Source: an uncultured Saprospiraceae bacterium (lineage in GTDB: Bacteria; Bacteroidota; Bacteroidia; Chitinophagales; Saprospiraceae). From it: 64,000 nt of DNA. Positions 26,601 to 33,540 of the stretch are shown here, piece by piece (within the stretch, counting starts at the first letter, position 1; each line of letters opens with the position of its first letter). The stretch lies in contig CALLAW010000011.1 of the NCBI GenBank assembly GCA_938001865.1, positions 1 through 64,000 on the forward strand. Direction: 5' to 3'. Under the pieces are notes generated by a model. That model saw only the letters and a program-made list of their open reading frames with translations. It ran no database searches and was not told the DNA's origin. The translations under genes and the position numbers were made by a program.

Positions 26601-29190
26601 TTCGTTGACTCAACAAGATATAGGGGGCAATGAAGATCGAGATTCGGATTTTAGCGAAAGCGAAAACGGAAGCTATCAAGTAGATTTCATGGTTGAGGGC
26701 ATGAATACACAATTTGACTTTACGCTTGGTGTGTACGATGCCGTTACAATTAGCGGTAGAGCATGGAATGACAACAATAGTAATGGGCTTCAAGATGAAG
26801 GAGAAGAGCAATCCTCTGATGCTGGCGTGGGAGAAGTATTGATCATACTCAACAATGGTGCTGGTGCTGCTGTGGCAACAATGACTACACTTGATGATGG
26901 CGAATATCGCTTCGATGATCTAGCACCTGGCAACTATAGGATAGGTACTCTTATTCCAGATGGATTAGAGTATACTGATAGCAACGCTGGAGTTGATAGT
27001 CTAGACTCTGATATTGTTTTATTTTCTGGAATCAATGGTAGCTCGGCATTATTCAATCTCTTGTCTGGCGAAGAGTTAACGACTCTAGATATAGGTGTCG
27101 TAGGAGAAGAGTCAGAAAGTCCAAATGCAACTCTGACAGGAACAGTTTGGGAAGATCTCAATGCGAATGGTGTCATAGACTTTAATGAGCCATTGATCAA
27201 TGATGTAGATGTCTACCTACATGATAATACAGGCAGTAGAGTAGAGCAGACTAAGACATCCAACTCACCAGATGGGATCTCAGGATTCTATTTATTTGAG
27301 TTAGCAGAATTTGGTGAGTACTTTGTAAGTTTTGATTACGATGGATTAGAGATATCTACCGAACCATTCGTCGGAGCCTCTGAGTTGTTAGATTCAGATG
27401 TCACTCACGAAATCCAAGCGGGTGCTACTGGATATATTACAGTGAACTCGGCAAAAAATTATGGCGGAGTCAACTTTGGATATTACTTCAATGGATCTAT
27501 CGGAGACTACATCTGGTATGACGAAAATCAGAATGGAATCCAAGAGAATGGTGAAAATGGCATCGGTGGCATCCAAGTAATACTCATGGATGATAATGGT
27601 AATATGATCCAATCAGCATACTCAAGTGAATCGAATAGCAATCTCGGTCGATATGCATTCGAAGAGGTCATGCCAGGTAGATATACCGTTGCTGTCAATA
27701 CGCCAGAGGACTTGACAATCACGATCGTCGGAGCTGGCAATAACGAATTGATAGATAATAATATCAATTCGAATACAGAAATGTCTTCTCCATTAAGACT
27801 GGATAGTGGCCAAGCAATTAACTCTATCGATATTGGACTATACGAGGAGGGCTCATCTCTATCTAGCGTCGTTGGTGATCAAGTATTTATTGATATTAAT
27901 GGGGATAACGTATATAACACTAATGAGCCTGGCCTCAATGATGTCAAAGTAGAACTCTTTACCGAACTTGGCGACTTAGTATCAACAACTACTACACAGA
28001 CAGTGAATGGGAAAGAAGGGAAATATGCATTCGAAGATGTGAGCTCAGGCAAATACTATATTGTATTTACACCAAGTAATCAGGATTACTATTTCGTCAA
28101 TCCAAATGAAGGAAATAGCGATGCAGATGACTCTGATGTCACAGAACAGATCAGAGCAGGTGCTACCAATATCTTTACTGTGACAAATGGGGTAGAGGAG
28201 ATAGATATCGATGCTGGGGTATACCTCTCTGCGACTATCGGCAACTATGTCTGGGAAGATACTAATCAGAACGGAATCCAAGATCCTACAGAGGGAGGAT
28301 ATGCCGGAGTCACAGTAGAACTCTACTCTGCAACGGGTAATCTGGTACAGACACAAGAGTCAGACATAAATGGATCATACCTCTTCGACGGTATCCAGCC
28401 CGGAGACTATATTGTAAGATTCGTTACAGCAGGGAGTGTTGCGATCACTGAGCAATCAGTAGGCAACGATCAGACTCGTGATAGTGATGCTAATAGTGCT
28501 GGTTTGACTGATATATTCACAATAGAGCATGGGATAAGTAATCTTCAAATCGATGCAGGAGTCCATTCTACAGTAGCATTGATTACAGGAAGAGCATGGT
28601 TAGATCACAATGAGAATGGTAGTCAAGACTTTGGAGAGGAAGGGATGGAAGGAATAGAAGTTGAGTTACTGGACGATGACGGTAATCTAGTAGATCGACT
28701 CTCAAGTGATCTTCTTGGTAATTATACATTCGCAGATCTAGATCTTGATCGTTATATCATTAGATTCGTTCAACCAGGTGGTTATGAATTTAGCGAAAGT
28801 CAATTCTTTATCAGTGACGAAGAGAACTCTGACGTAAATGAAAATGGGATGACACCTATCCTTAATCTCGCTGTAAATGCTACAAGGTATCATATCGATG
28901 CTGGGTTGATATCTACATCACTCGCAGCACAAAATTATACTGTAAAGATCTATCCTAACCCAGCTGTAAATTCAGTGCAATTGTCTATCGATGGAACAAC
29001 AACTGAAGATAAAGAGGCAATAATCACTGTATATGATCAGATGGGTCGACAGGTGATCGAAGATGTGATAGAGATGGGTGGAAATCGAACAACTCGGCTT
29101 GATATCAGTCAACTCCGTTCGGGTATCTATCAGGTCTATATCGACAGTAATGGGAGATTAGCAAGACAGTCACTCATAGTCATTGATTAA
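20623..29190 (+). CDS. Giant SdrD-like repeat adhesin with T9SS sorting domain
   Basis: A 2855-residue surface protein, the largest in the window. After a signal peptide (about 1-18) comes a non-repeated N-terminal region of ~255 residues (DNase-like sandwich start and an SdrD-preceding Ig-like part). Then I count 21 SdrD-B/Cna-B-like domains of ~105-125 residues. Each opens like GDFIWEDTNENGLQDPQE, continues with a GVxVxL strand and a YxFDxLxPGxYxV strand, and most end with a DSD-containing segment that could bind Ca2+. A type A T9SS sorting domain (YTVKIYPNPAVNSVQLSI onward) closes the protein. Such stacks form stiff stalks, probably for attachment; lack of an obvious ligand-binding head means the target is unknown. 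An FAD oxidoreductase gene follows after 27 bases. Confidence 0.92.
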   Translation: MKFVFSIVFSLCILSIYGQSDCSIKVANEMSDDIIVRSGALYNHDNQDIAWSLDTEPVTLTLDSGEESSLLAIERFNVDIPDGSQLLGVSIFIRGSASGGNIRDRVVSITTEAGDSANFANFVSYGDSWNEEVSTWTYGTSYNLLNGPITIEDLRSDNYSINLKIANAGIESSEVSIEDVSILVRYRLPYTVCPDHLCVIFYVPDVNPNSQYEWTVPDGFELLDNQNGIGVVGIIVQENTANGLYEICVDEVIANTELDQCCRTFALADCQPNSIGDAVYLDENQNGVFDSDEAGLPSVSVNLLDDENNLITTTTTDVNGNYRFDNLEDGYYQIEIDYDGALSPSFESSFSEFVGGLRSEIFYLQGSQFDDSLDFGFFAQFSISGLVWTDENCNGLFDSDEIPLSGLPVVLFDGVDNLVATTLSDADGYYEFDGLISNTYSVWLSGFDTALFEPALLVDSVDGNSLTIINGAVMTEPFLLVSNTTKNLGISAITGTIIGETFVDANGDNVDDGDAPLSGVDVLLWSCDGKAIGSTQTDESGNYSFDKVPVGEYYVEFGSLGDFNAQDAMTTLVAGNNDITSANGLHTTDCFAVSADLESNISAGYFEYASIGDFIWEDTNENGLQDPQEMGVNGVNIQLYTAEGNLVAETTSTFLISSNTNGHYKFDLLTPGEYYIQVDSDEIEYSPVNTTDTNINSDITGENGPGTTSTVTLLTGENNLTIDLGIISNTGQISGYLFDDVSGNGYSEEEDFGIANVTLTAIGDNGLEYLTQTDENGNYLFNNVADGDYTLTIQIDERYNLTDPNIVNDESNDTNDSDFLGSGNLASLSLTLVNGESIVNVDAGFYRFGTISGLVWEDTNQNGIRETTESVTDAYTVKLRGDFPEQVLTLTNGAYTASNLRPGTYNILVEAEINVIFAPAKVGNDSSIDSDIELLTDGGGSTRNIFIESGTQVSHVDAGLYLDPNVSLSGTLSGRVFLDNFADGTLVGDSGIADIEVAIVNSAGEVLSTILTDLEGNYQFDNLEFGTYTIQVATQEYSVSNTDIGTNNSIDSDFSFNGNNAFVIATVTSVNSSKVYDLGLYELGSINGTVWFDNNDNGIRDLGDDAIPGYVVTLNGANGIDETFTDGDGVFVFADLIPGIYNVSTTAEGDVVFSATQVGSDTTIDSDIANIDGTVGSTTNLFINSGSVQNDIGIGLMPGSQSVYSITGTLYNDVSADGIQSVGDMGESQVDLILFDQNENFVSSTLTDNNGNYAFNNLAAGAYILRIISTRELTIPNVGTDDTIDSDFGNISSLYQVSFTLSEANPSIDLDAGLYGLGVISGVVWEDEDENGIRDTNEGLLIDQEVRLLNSNQEIIATTLTDTEGYLFDGLQPGIYSVQYVLSGTFAFTQVNTGLDSTVDSDILNIENNTGRTANQFIFSDSVNDNVDIGLTHESIDVGAGSISGVIFEDRFANNIQDSDPGIQFISVNLVDSDGMIVDTQITDTMGAYLFDNVPVGSYTVTYLVPEIYTLSLAGLSINEMIDVDFTQDDEMAVSDLIILTDEDEITHIDSGMWRGISIGGVLWNDLNANGVRNLDEPLLAEYPVRLYDVMSGDLISTTVSTAIGYLFENIRPGGYYIGIPITDSQTITQVNVGNDDTSDSEFLNSTGDEATTSNFFLESGTDLDRIDGGLIFSPEAEIIGTVGGIIFEDNTANSIQDGDQGVEGVLLDLVNVVTGSVVQTVNSSITGQYTFANVPEGQYYIELQLPEDYILAQPDVGSNDAIDSDFAMDSNGNISSEFFTIDAEELIIDIDAGMYTLGQISGVAWIDDNVDGIRNLDDMTVAGLPIHLIQDGMIVQTSMSTITGFEFQGISPGIYSVGIELNTQLYEITEPLQGNDTALDSDIINTSQSLVNTGNLFIQSGSEIEDIGIGLISLEVELMDITLNTVFFEDLDGDGLNFESVPYLADEVTVSVVSTASGTTFFNQTFTEVSEITDLNIGLLPGDYQLVITSFASLTQQDIGGNEDRDSDFSESENGSYQVDFMVEGMNTQFDFTLGVYDAVTISGRAWNDNNSNGLQDEGEEQSSDAGVGEVLIILNNGAGAAVATMTTLDDGEYRFDDLAPGNYRIGTLIPDGLEYTDSNAGVDSLDSDIVLFSGINGSSALFNLLSGEELTTLDIGVVGEESESPNATLTGTVWEDLNANGVIDFNEPLINDVDVYLHDNTGSRVEQTKTSNSPDGISGFYLFELAEFGEYFVSFDYDGLEISTEPFVGASELLDSDVTHEIQAGATGYITVNSAKNYGGVNFGYYFNGSIGDYIWYDENQNGIQENGENGIGGIQVILMDDNGNMIQSAYSSESNSNLGRYAFEEVMPGRYTVAVNTPEDLTITIVGAGNNELIDNNINSNTEMSSPLRLDSGQAINSIDIGLYEEGSSLSSVVGDQVFIDINGDNVYNTNEPGLNDVKVELFTELGDLVSTTTTQTVNGKEGKYAFEDVSSGKYYIVFTPSNQDYYFVNPNEGNSDADDSDVTEQIRAGATNIFTVTNGVEEIDIDAGVYLSATIGNYVWEDTNQNGIQDPTEGGYAGVTVELYSATGNLVQTQESDINGSYLFDGIQPGDYIVRFVTAGSVAITEQSVGNDQTRDSDANSAGLTDIFTIEHGISNLQIDAGVHSTVALITGRAWLDHNENGSQDFGEEGMEGIEVELLDDDGNLVDRLSSDLLGNYTFADLDLDRYIIRFVQPGGYEFSESQFFISDEENSDVNENGMTPILNLAVNATRYHIDAGLISTSLAAQNYTVKIYPNPAVNSVQLSIDGTTTEDKEAIITVYDQMGRQVIEDVIEMGGNRTTRLDISQLRSGIYQVYIDSNGRLARQSLIVID
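21442..28910 (+). repeat. Array of 21 SdrD/Cna-B-like domains
   Basis: DNA encoding 21 successive domains, recognised by the recurring start (S/T)-I-(S/G)-G-x-x-(W/F)-x-D-x-N-x-(N/D)-G. Copies differ strongly at DNA level, so the array is old rather than freshly amplified. Domains 1-4 and 16-21 are closer to the standard SdrD-B form; domains 5-15 alternate between two subtypes. Confidence 0.85.
23170..26745 (+). repeat. Five tandem two-domain super-repeats
   Basis: Within the SdrD array, domains alternate between subtype B (ISGxVWEDxNxNGIR, ending with NxFIxSG) and subtype A (FxDxxAxxIQ, ending IDSDF-like). B domains start at 23170, 23875, 24577, 25294 and 26020, and the next related start is 26746, giving units of 235, 234, 239, 242 and 242 residues. 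The last A domain is the most diverged. Confidence 0.75.
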
Positions 29191-29217
29191 CAGTCGACAT
29201 TAATTGATCACAGAGAA

Positions 29218-30285
29218 TTGAAGAAAACATTTGATACAATAATCGTAGGACAAGGAATAGCTGGCACCGTGCTCAGCTATTCCTTATTGAAGGCTGGACA
29301 ATCTGTCTTAGTCATCGATACTGCCAATGACTACTCAGCAACCAAGGCAGCAGCAGGACTAATCAATCCGATTACGGGGAGATACTATACCAAGACTTGG
29401 CTGATAGAAGAGTTATTGCCAGCAGCGATCGCGACTTATCAAGAATTAGAAAGGCTATTGGATTGCAAATTGTGGTATCCAGCGGATATCTATCGAGTGC
29501 TGCATACGATCACTCAAGTAAATGATTGGGAAAGTAAAGTACATAAGATAGGATACAAAGAGTATTGTGAGTCAGTCCATACCCAAGGTGATTATGAAGG
29601 TTTCACCACAAAGGGGCAAGGGATTGCACTTATCAAACAAGGAGGTAGAGTTGCTATCAATACATTAGTGAAGAAGTATAAGCAGTATCTCATCGAGAAT
29701 AACGCTTACCGTGACGAACAATTTGATCATAAGCATTTACTTGTAAGTAAAGATAAAATCTCCTATAAAGACTTCACATCAGAGTCAATCGTATTCGCCG
29801 AAGGAGTAGGTGTCCTAGGTAATCCATACTTCAGAGAAATCCCTCTGCAGCCAGCCAAAGGAGAAGCCCTTTACCTCGATATCAATAAGATGTCCATCAA
29901 TAATCAAATCCTCAAACATCGACAATACTTAGTCCCAATCGAAGAGACTAATACGTATTGGTCTGGAGGCGGATTTCAATGGCAAACTATGGATGGAAGT
30001 CCAACTCCAAAATTCAAAGAGTCATATCGAGAAGACCTCAATAACTTCATCAAATCTGACTACCATATCGCAAAACACGTAGCAGGAATCAGACCATGTG
30101 TCAAAGATCGAAAGCCTCTCATTGGAAGACATCGAGATCACCACAACGTGTACATATTCAATGGGATGGGCACCAAAGGGACATCACTGTCGCCTTACTT
30201 TGCGGAGATGCTCTGTGGGCAAATATTGAATAACAAGCAGTTGATAGAAGAAGTTGATATCGCAAGATGCTATCCAACTGAGTGA
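29218..30285 (+). CDS. FAD-dependent oxidoreductase (DAO family)
   Basis: A 355-residue flavoprotein of the D-amino-acid oxidase/glycine oxidase (ThiO-like) group. The dinucleotide-binding start TIIVGQGIAGTVLSYSLLKA (GxGxxG) with the terminal Asp of VLVID is at about 5-37; the conserved family blocks AAAGLINPITGRY and, near the C-terminus, RPCVKDRKPLIGRH and YIFNGMGTKGTSLSP are present. The substrate is unknown. The start is TTG, four residues before the Rossmann strand. It follows the giant adhesin gene by 27 bases and may be read through from it, although no functional link is evident. Confidence 0.85.
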   Translation: MKKTFDTIIVGQGIAGTVLSYSLLKAGQSVLVIDTANDYSATKAAAGLINPITGRYYTKTWLIEELLPAAIATYQELERLLDCKLWYPADIYRVLHTITQVNDWESKVHKIGYKEYCESVHTQGDYEGFTTKGQGIALIKQGGRVAINTLVKKYKQYLIENNAYRDEQFDHKHLLVSKDKISYKDFTSESIVFAEGVGVLGNPYFREIPLQPAKGEALYLDINKMSINNQILKHRQYLVPIEETNTYWSGGGFQWQTMDGSPTPKFKESYREDLNNFIKSDYHIAKHVAGIRPCVKDRKPLIGRHRDHHNVYIFNGMGTKGTSLSPYFAEMLCGQILNNKQLIEEVDIARCYPTE

Positions 30286-30393
30286 TCTTTGTAGAGTGAG
30301 AGGGTCGATTAATCAACTAACATCTTAGAGATATCAATCTTTTTTTAATATGTGATAGAATAGTCTCATCTTTGCGACATAATCAGCTGATAC

Positions 30394-31587
30394 ATGAATC
30401 CATCAAACGAGCGATATGCGGGTAGGGGAGTCTCTTCTGGTAAGGAGGAAGTCCATGAAGCCATCAAGAATCTTGATAAAGGACTCTATCCCACAGCATT
30501 CTGCAAGATACTCCCAGACATGGTAACTGGAGATGCAGAGTACTGCAATATTATCCACGCTGATACGGCTGGTACCAAGCCAAGTCTTGCCTATCTGTAT
30601 TGGAAAGAAACAGGAGACCTCTCAGTCTGGAAAGGAATCACTCAAGATGCCTTAGTGATGAACTTTGATGATATGGCTTGTGTGGGTCTTATTACTGACT
30701 TCATCTTATCATCTACAATAGGAAGGAATAAGCATCACATCACCGGTGATGTCATAAAAGCTCTCATCAATGGATCGCAAGAGTTTATCGAACAGATGGC
30801 TCCCTATGGTATCAATATTCATCATGGAGGAGGAGAGACTGCCGATGTTGGAGATATTGTACGTACTGTTGATGCTGGATATACCATCTTTGGTCGGATG
30901 AAGAGAGCTGACCTGATCGTGAATAAAATCAGGCCAGGACAAATCATAGTAGGATTTGCTGGTTACGGACAAGCCATTTACGAGAGTGAATATAATAGTG
31001 GGATAGGGTCAAATGGACTTACTAGTGCCCGCCATGATGTCTTACACAACAGTTATGCGGTCAAATATCCTGAGTCGTTTGACGCTAATATTCCTAGTGA
31101 GTTAGTTTATTGTGGATCAAGACAATTGACAGATTCATTGACTGTAGATGGTAGAGATTATCATATAGGAAAGCTACTACTCTCTCCAACTCGGACATTT
31201 CTACCTTTGCTCCAAGCGATACTCAAAGAGCACAGATCGTCAATCAAAGGTCTGATACATAATACTGGTGGTGCTCATACTAAGGTCATCAATTTCTGTG
31301 ATGAATCTGTGCAGATAATCAAGGATAACTTACTCCCTGTGCCACCAATCTTTGGGCTGATAGCAGAGGAGTCTGGAGGTGATGAAAAGGAACTTTACAA
31401 GGTATTCAATATGGGCACCCGTCTCGAGGCTTATCTCGATACAGAGGAGGCAGCTCATGCAGTCATAGAGATCTCAAGTCAACTAGGAATTGCTGCTCAG
31501 ATTATAGGAAGGGTAGAGAGCTCTAGTCAGACACAGGTCACACTCACAACAGAAAAAGGAACTGTACTTAACTATCAAGAACATTAA
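30394..31587 (+). CDS. purM: Phosphoribosylformylglycinamidine cyclo-ligase (AIR synthase, Bacteroidota type)
   Basis: Purine biosynthesis enzyme that closes the imidazole ring of AIR with ATP. The 397-residue protein matches the long Bacteroidota form of PurM: YAGRGVSSGKEEVHEAIKNL, HADTAGTKPSLAYLYWKETG, a metal/ATP-binding stretch NFDDMACVG, the glycine-rich HHGGGETADVGD and C-terminal IHNTGGAHTKVINFC. The second half has the PurM C-domain with LLSPTRTFLPLL. CATCTTTG about 25 bases before the ATG resembles a -7 box with one mismatch. A nucleotidyltransferase gene follows with one base between them. Confidence 0.88.
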   Translation: MNPSNERYAGRGVSSGKEEVHEAIKNLDKGLYPTAFCKILPDMVTGDAEYCNIIHADTAGTKPSLAYLYWKETGDLSVWKGITQDALVMNFDDMACVGLITDFILSSTIGRNKHHITGDVIKALINGSQEFIEQMAPYGINIHHGGGETADVGDIVRTVDAGYTIFGRMKRADLIVNKIRPGQIIVGFAGYGQAIYESEYNSGIGSNGLTSARHDVLHNSYAVKYPESFDANIPSELVYCGSRQLTDSLTVDGRDYHIGKLLLSPTRTFLPLLQAILKEHRSSIKGLIHNTGGAHTKVINFCDESVQIIKDNLLPVPPIFGLIAEESGGDEKELYKVFNMGTRLEAYLDTEEAAHAVIEISSQLGIAAQIIGRVESSSQTQVTLTTEKGTVLNYQEH

Positions 31588-31588
31588 A

Positions 31589-32506
31589 ATGAAACCAACA
31601 TTACTCATCCTTGCAGCTGGTATGGGAAGTCGCTATGGCGGACTTAAGCAAATTGACAAATTTGGACCGAGTGGAGAATCAATTATTGATTATTCCATCT
31701 ATGATGCAATCAAGGCAGGCTTCAAGAAAGTTGTTTTTATTGTAAGAGAATCTTTCTTAGAGGACATCAAGGCCATCTATGAGCCAAGACTCCAAGGAAA
31801 AGCAGAACTGGTATTCGTTACTCAAGATATTAGTGACATCCCAGATGACATTGCAGTCAATCCAGAGAGAACTAAGCCATGGGGGACTGCTCATGCAGTA
31901 TTAGTAGCTAAAGATGTGATTGAAGATCCATTTGCTGTAATCAATGGCGATGACTACTACGGGCATACGGCTTTTGAAACTCTCATAGATTACTTCGATC
32001 AATGCATGGATGAAGGCATAGATGATGAGTACAGTATGATTGCATACTACTTAAGTAATACCTTATCAGATCATGGTACTGTCAATAGAGGTATTTGTCA
32101 TAAGACTGATGGCTATCTAGATAAGATCGTTGAGACACTCAAAATCTCAAAGTCATCTGATGCTGGCGACGGATCTTATGACTTGGATGGACAGCAGCAC
32201 AGCCTATCTCCAGAGACTTTGGTGTCTATGAATATGTTTGGGTTTTTTCCAGATTTCTTTGACTTAACAGAAGCCTATTTTAGAGATTTTCTCAAGAACC
32301 GTGGGATGGAATTGAAGTCAGAGTTTTTCATACCGTTTGTATTAGATCAGATGATACAGACTGGAACCAAGAAGCTAAGAGTATTAGAGTCTGACAGCCA
32401 ATGGTTTGGAGTGACTTATCAGGAAGACAAGCCTCTCGTTATGGAGAAAATCAATGCATTGATCCAAAGTAAGCAATATCCAGAATCATTATGGAATCAA
32501 GTATAG
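31589..32506 (+). CDS. Nucleotidyltransferase (NDP-sugar synthase-like)
   Basis: A 305-residue protein of the nucleotidyl-transferase superfamily that joins NTPs to sugar phosphates. The N-terminal pyrophosphorylase signature LILAAGMGSRYGGLKQ is complete, with Arg and Lys in the expected places, and the GDDYYG segment near 115 is the Asp-containing metal site. This family is common in Bacteroidota, but the sugar substrate is unknown. The start follows purM by one base and its 3' end overlaps the DUF2905 gene by 16 bases, forming a three-gene unit. Confidence 0.82.
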   Translation: MKPTLLILAAGMGSRYGGLKQIDKFGPSGESIIDYSIYDAIKAGFKKVVFIVRESFLEDIKAIYEPRLQGKAELVFVTQDISDIPDDIAVNPERTKPWGTAHAVLVAKDVIEDPFAVINGDDYYGHTAFETLIDYFDQCMDEGIDDEYSMIAYYLSNTLSDHGTVNRGICHKTDGYLDKIVETLKISKSSDAGDGSYDLDGQQHSLSPETLVSMNMFGFFPDFFDLTEAYFRDFLKNRGMELKSEFFIPFVLDQMIQTGTKKLRVLESDSQWFGVTYQEDKPLVMEKINALIQSKQYPESLWNQV

Positions 32507-32718
32507 GGAAGCTAATTATTGCTATTGGATTAGTTATAGTTTGTCTAGGTGTGGTGTTGTATTTCTTTCCCAATGCCTTTAAATGGTTTGGTAATCTTCC
32601 TGGTGATATTAAGTCTGACAATGGAAATACACGAATTTATTTTCCGATTGTATCAATGTTGTTGATCAGCGTTGTGATTAGTATAGTCAGATACTTGATG
32701 AGATATCTAGGAAGCTGA
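32491..32718 (+). CDS. DUF2905 small membrane protein
   Basis: A 75-residue inner-membrane protein with two hydrophobic helices (about 6-26 and 49-70) around the family's loop WFGNLPGDIKSDNGNTRIYFP, which identifies DUF2905. The length is typical. It overlaps the nucleotidyltransferase gene by 16 bases and ends the purM group. Function unknown. Confidence 0.88.
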   Translation: MESSIGKLIIAIGLVIVCLGVVLYFFPNAFKWFGNLPGDIKSDNGNTRIYFPIVSMLLISVVISIVRYLMRYLGS

Positions 32719-32728
32719 ACAAATAAAA

Positions 32729-32756
32729 GAAGCTGTATTGTGACCAATACAGCTTC
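32729..32756 (-). terminator. Terminator-like stem-loop facing left
   Basis: Perfect 12-bp stem (GAAGCTGTATTG paired with CAATACAGCTTC) with a 4-base loop TGAC. On the + strand no T-run follows, but read leftward it is followed by TTTTATTTG. It therefore looks like a terminator for leftward transcription although no leftward gene lies directly to its right. It could still affect the 3' end of the purM-group mRNA as a stabilising hairpin. Confidence 0.5.
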
Positions 32757-33102
32757 AAAAATAATCAAAACAATATGAAAAAACTTCTTATGCTGTTAAG
32801 ACTCTATAAGACTGACGAGGTCACAAGGAACTTTGTTAATTAACATTTCGCAGATACAGTAAGATGATATTAAGTCATTTATTGGTTGATTATATATTGC
32901 TTCCTTATTCATAATAATGAAGCTAAATCCTTTAGGCTGCAAATTAACGGTTGATCTATTCGCAGAGAGCTATTATAGCCTATAGAGTACTTTTCAGTTC
33001 TTTTTGCCTATAATTAATATTATGTTAAGTAGGCGTATGTGAGAGCCCTATTGCTTCTTCGATGGTAAACGTGTAACACAACGAACGTTTTTCTGACGCA
33101 TA

Positions 33103-33132
33103 TTTGATTAACTGATGTATCTGCTAACTTTG
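33103..33132 (+). promoter_or_regulatory. Bacteroidota promoter for a nearly leaderless mRNA
   Basis: TTTG at 33103-33106, an 18-base spacer, and TAACTTTG followed by C at 33125-33133 match the full -33/-7 consensus. The ATG of the following gene is at 33138, only five bases after the -7 box, so the expected transcription start falls on or next to the start codon. Confidence 0.7.
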
Positions 33133-33137
33133 CATTT

Positions 33138-33521
33138 ATGATAGATAAAGAGACCTTTCTTCAAATGCTGAATGAACAAAAGAATATTTTGAAGCCAAAT
33201 CAGAATGTTATTTCATTAGATACATTGAATAGAATATGCAAGAAAATGCAACATGGCTTGAAGTTCATCCCAATAAATGTTAGTTCTGACAATCTCATTG
33301 TAGAAGGACATCACAGGTATGTTGGAGCTATAATTGCTGGATATGACTTAGAGCAAGTCTCAGACTATCCAACACCAGCAGTTTTGAACGATATTGAGTG
33401 GAAAGATGTTGAATTTCTTGATATTAAATATGATACTGCTGAAAAAGTAGATAGGCTGAATAAATTAGATGCACTCTATAATAACTTGAGTATCGAGGAC
33501 ATTGAGAGCATTATAGAATAG
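33138..33521 (+). CDS. Small protein with ParB/sulfiredoxin-like EGHHRY motif
   Basis: A 127-residue soluble protein with no signal peptide. The core resembles a ParB N-terminal/sulfiredoxin-like fold: ISLDTLNRICKKMQHG, then FIPINVSSDNLIVEGHHRY followed by VGAIIAGYDL, where EGHHRY stands in for the DGHHR box that binds nucleotide in ParB relatives. The C-terminal part is acidic and helical (KVDRLNKLDALYNN). It is followed after 19 bases by a HAD-type protein, and the two probably form one transcript. A DNA- or nucleotide-related role is inferred, and a toxin/antidote pairing is possible but unproven. Confidence 0.6.
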   Translation: MIDKETFLQMLNEQKNILKPNQNVISLDTLNRICKKMQHGLKFIPINVSSDNLIVEGHHRYVGAIIAGYDLEQVSDYPTPAVLNDIEWKDVEFLDIKYDTAEKVDRLNKLDALYNNLSIEDIESIIE

Positions 33522-33540
33522 AAATAATTATCTTTGTGGT

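Larger units (their letters stand above)
32719..33137. other. 419-base gene-free region with stem-loop and 22-codon frame
   Basis: No established gene. The left part holds the stem-loop at 32729-32756. ATGAAAAAACTTCTTATGCTG at 32775 opens a 22-codon frame ending at 32843 (begins KKLLMLLRLYK) that resembles the first residues of a signal peptide; it may be a chance frame or the remnant of a secreted protein. The middle (32844-33100) is AT-rich with no recognisable structure. The right edge is the promoter at 33103-33132. Confidence 0.5.

Noticed and set aside
21442-28910. Tandem DNA repeats or CRISPR array in the giant gene
   Set aside because: The copies are conserved in protein but not in DNA, are ~320 bases long and in frame; there are no short identical repeats with unique spacers.
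20623-29190. Leftward frames of 60-134 codons across the SdrD-like gene
   Set aside because: Same reason; repetitive coding sequence produces open antisense frames.
32775-32843. 22-codon frame as a real gene
   Set aside because: Too short to support, no promoter box seen before it, and no known short-peptide family resembles it; recorded only inside the gene-free region.
33138-33521. Chromosome-partition ParB
   Set aside because: No helix-turn-helix DNA-binding domain, no parA next to it and only 127 residues; only the N-terminal fold type is similar.
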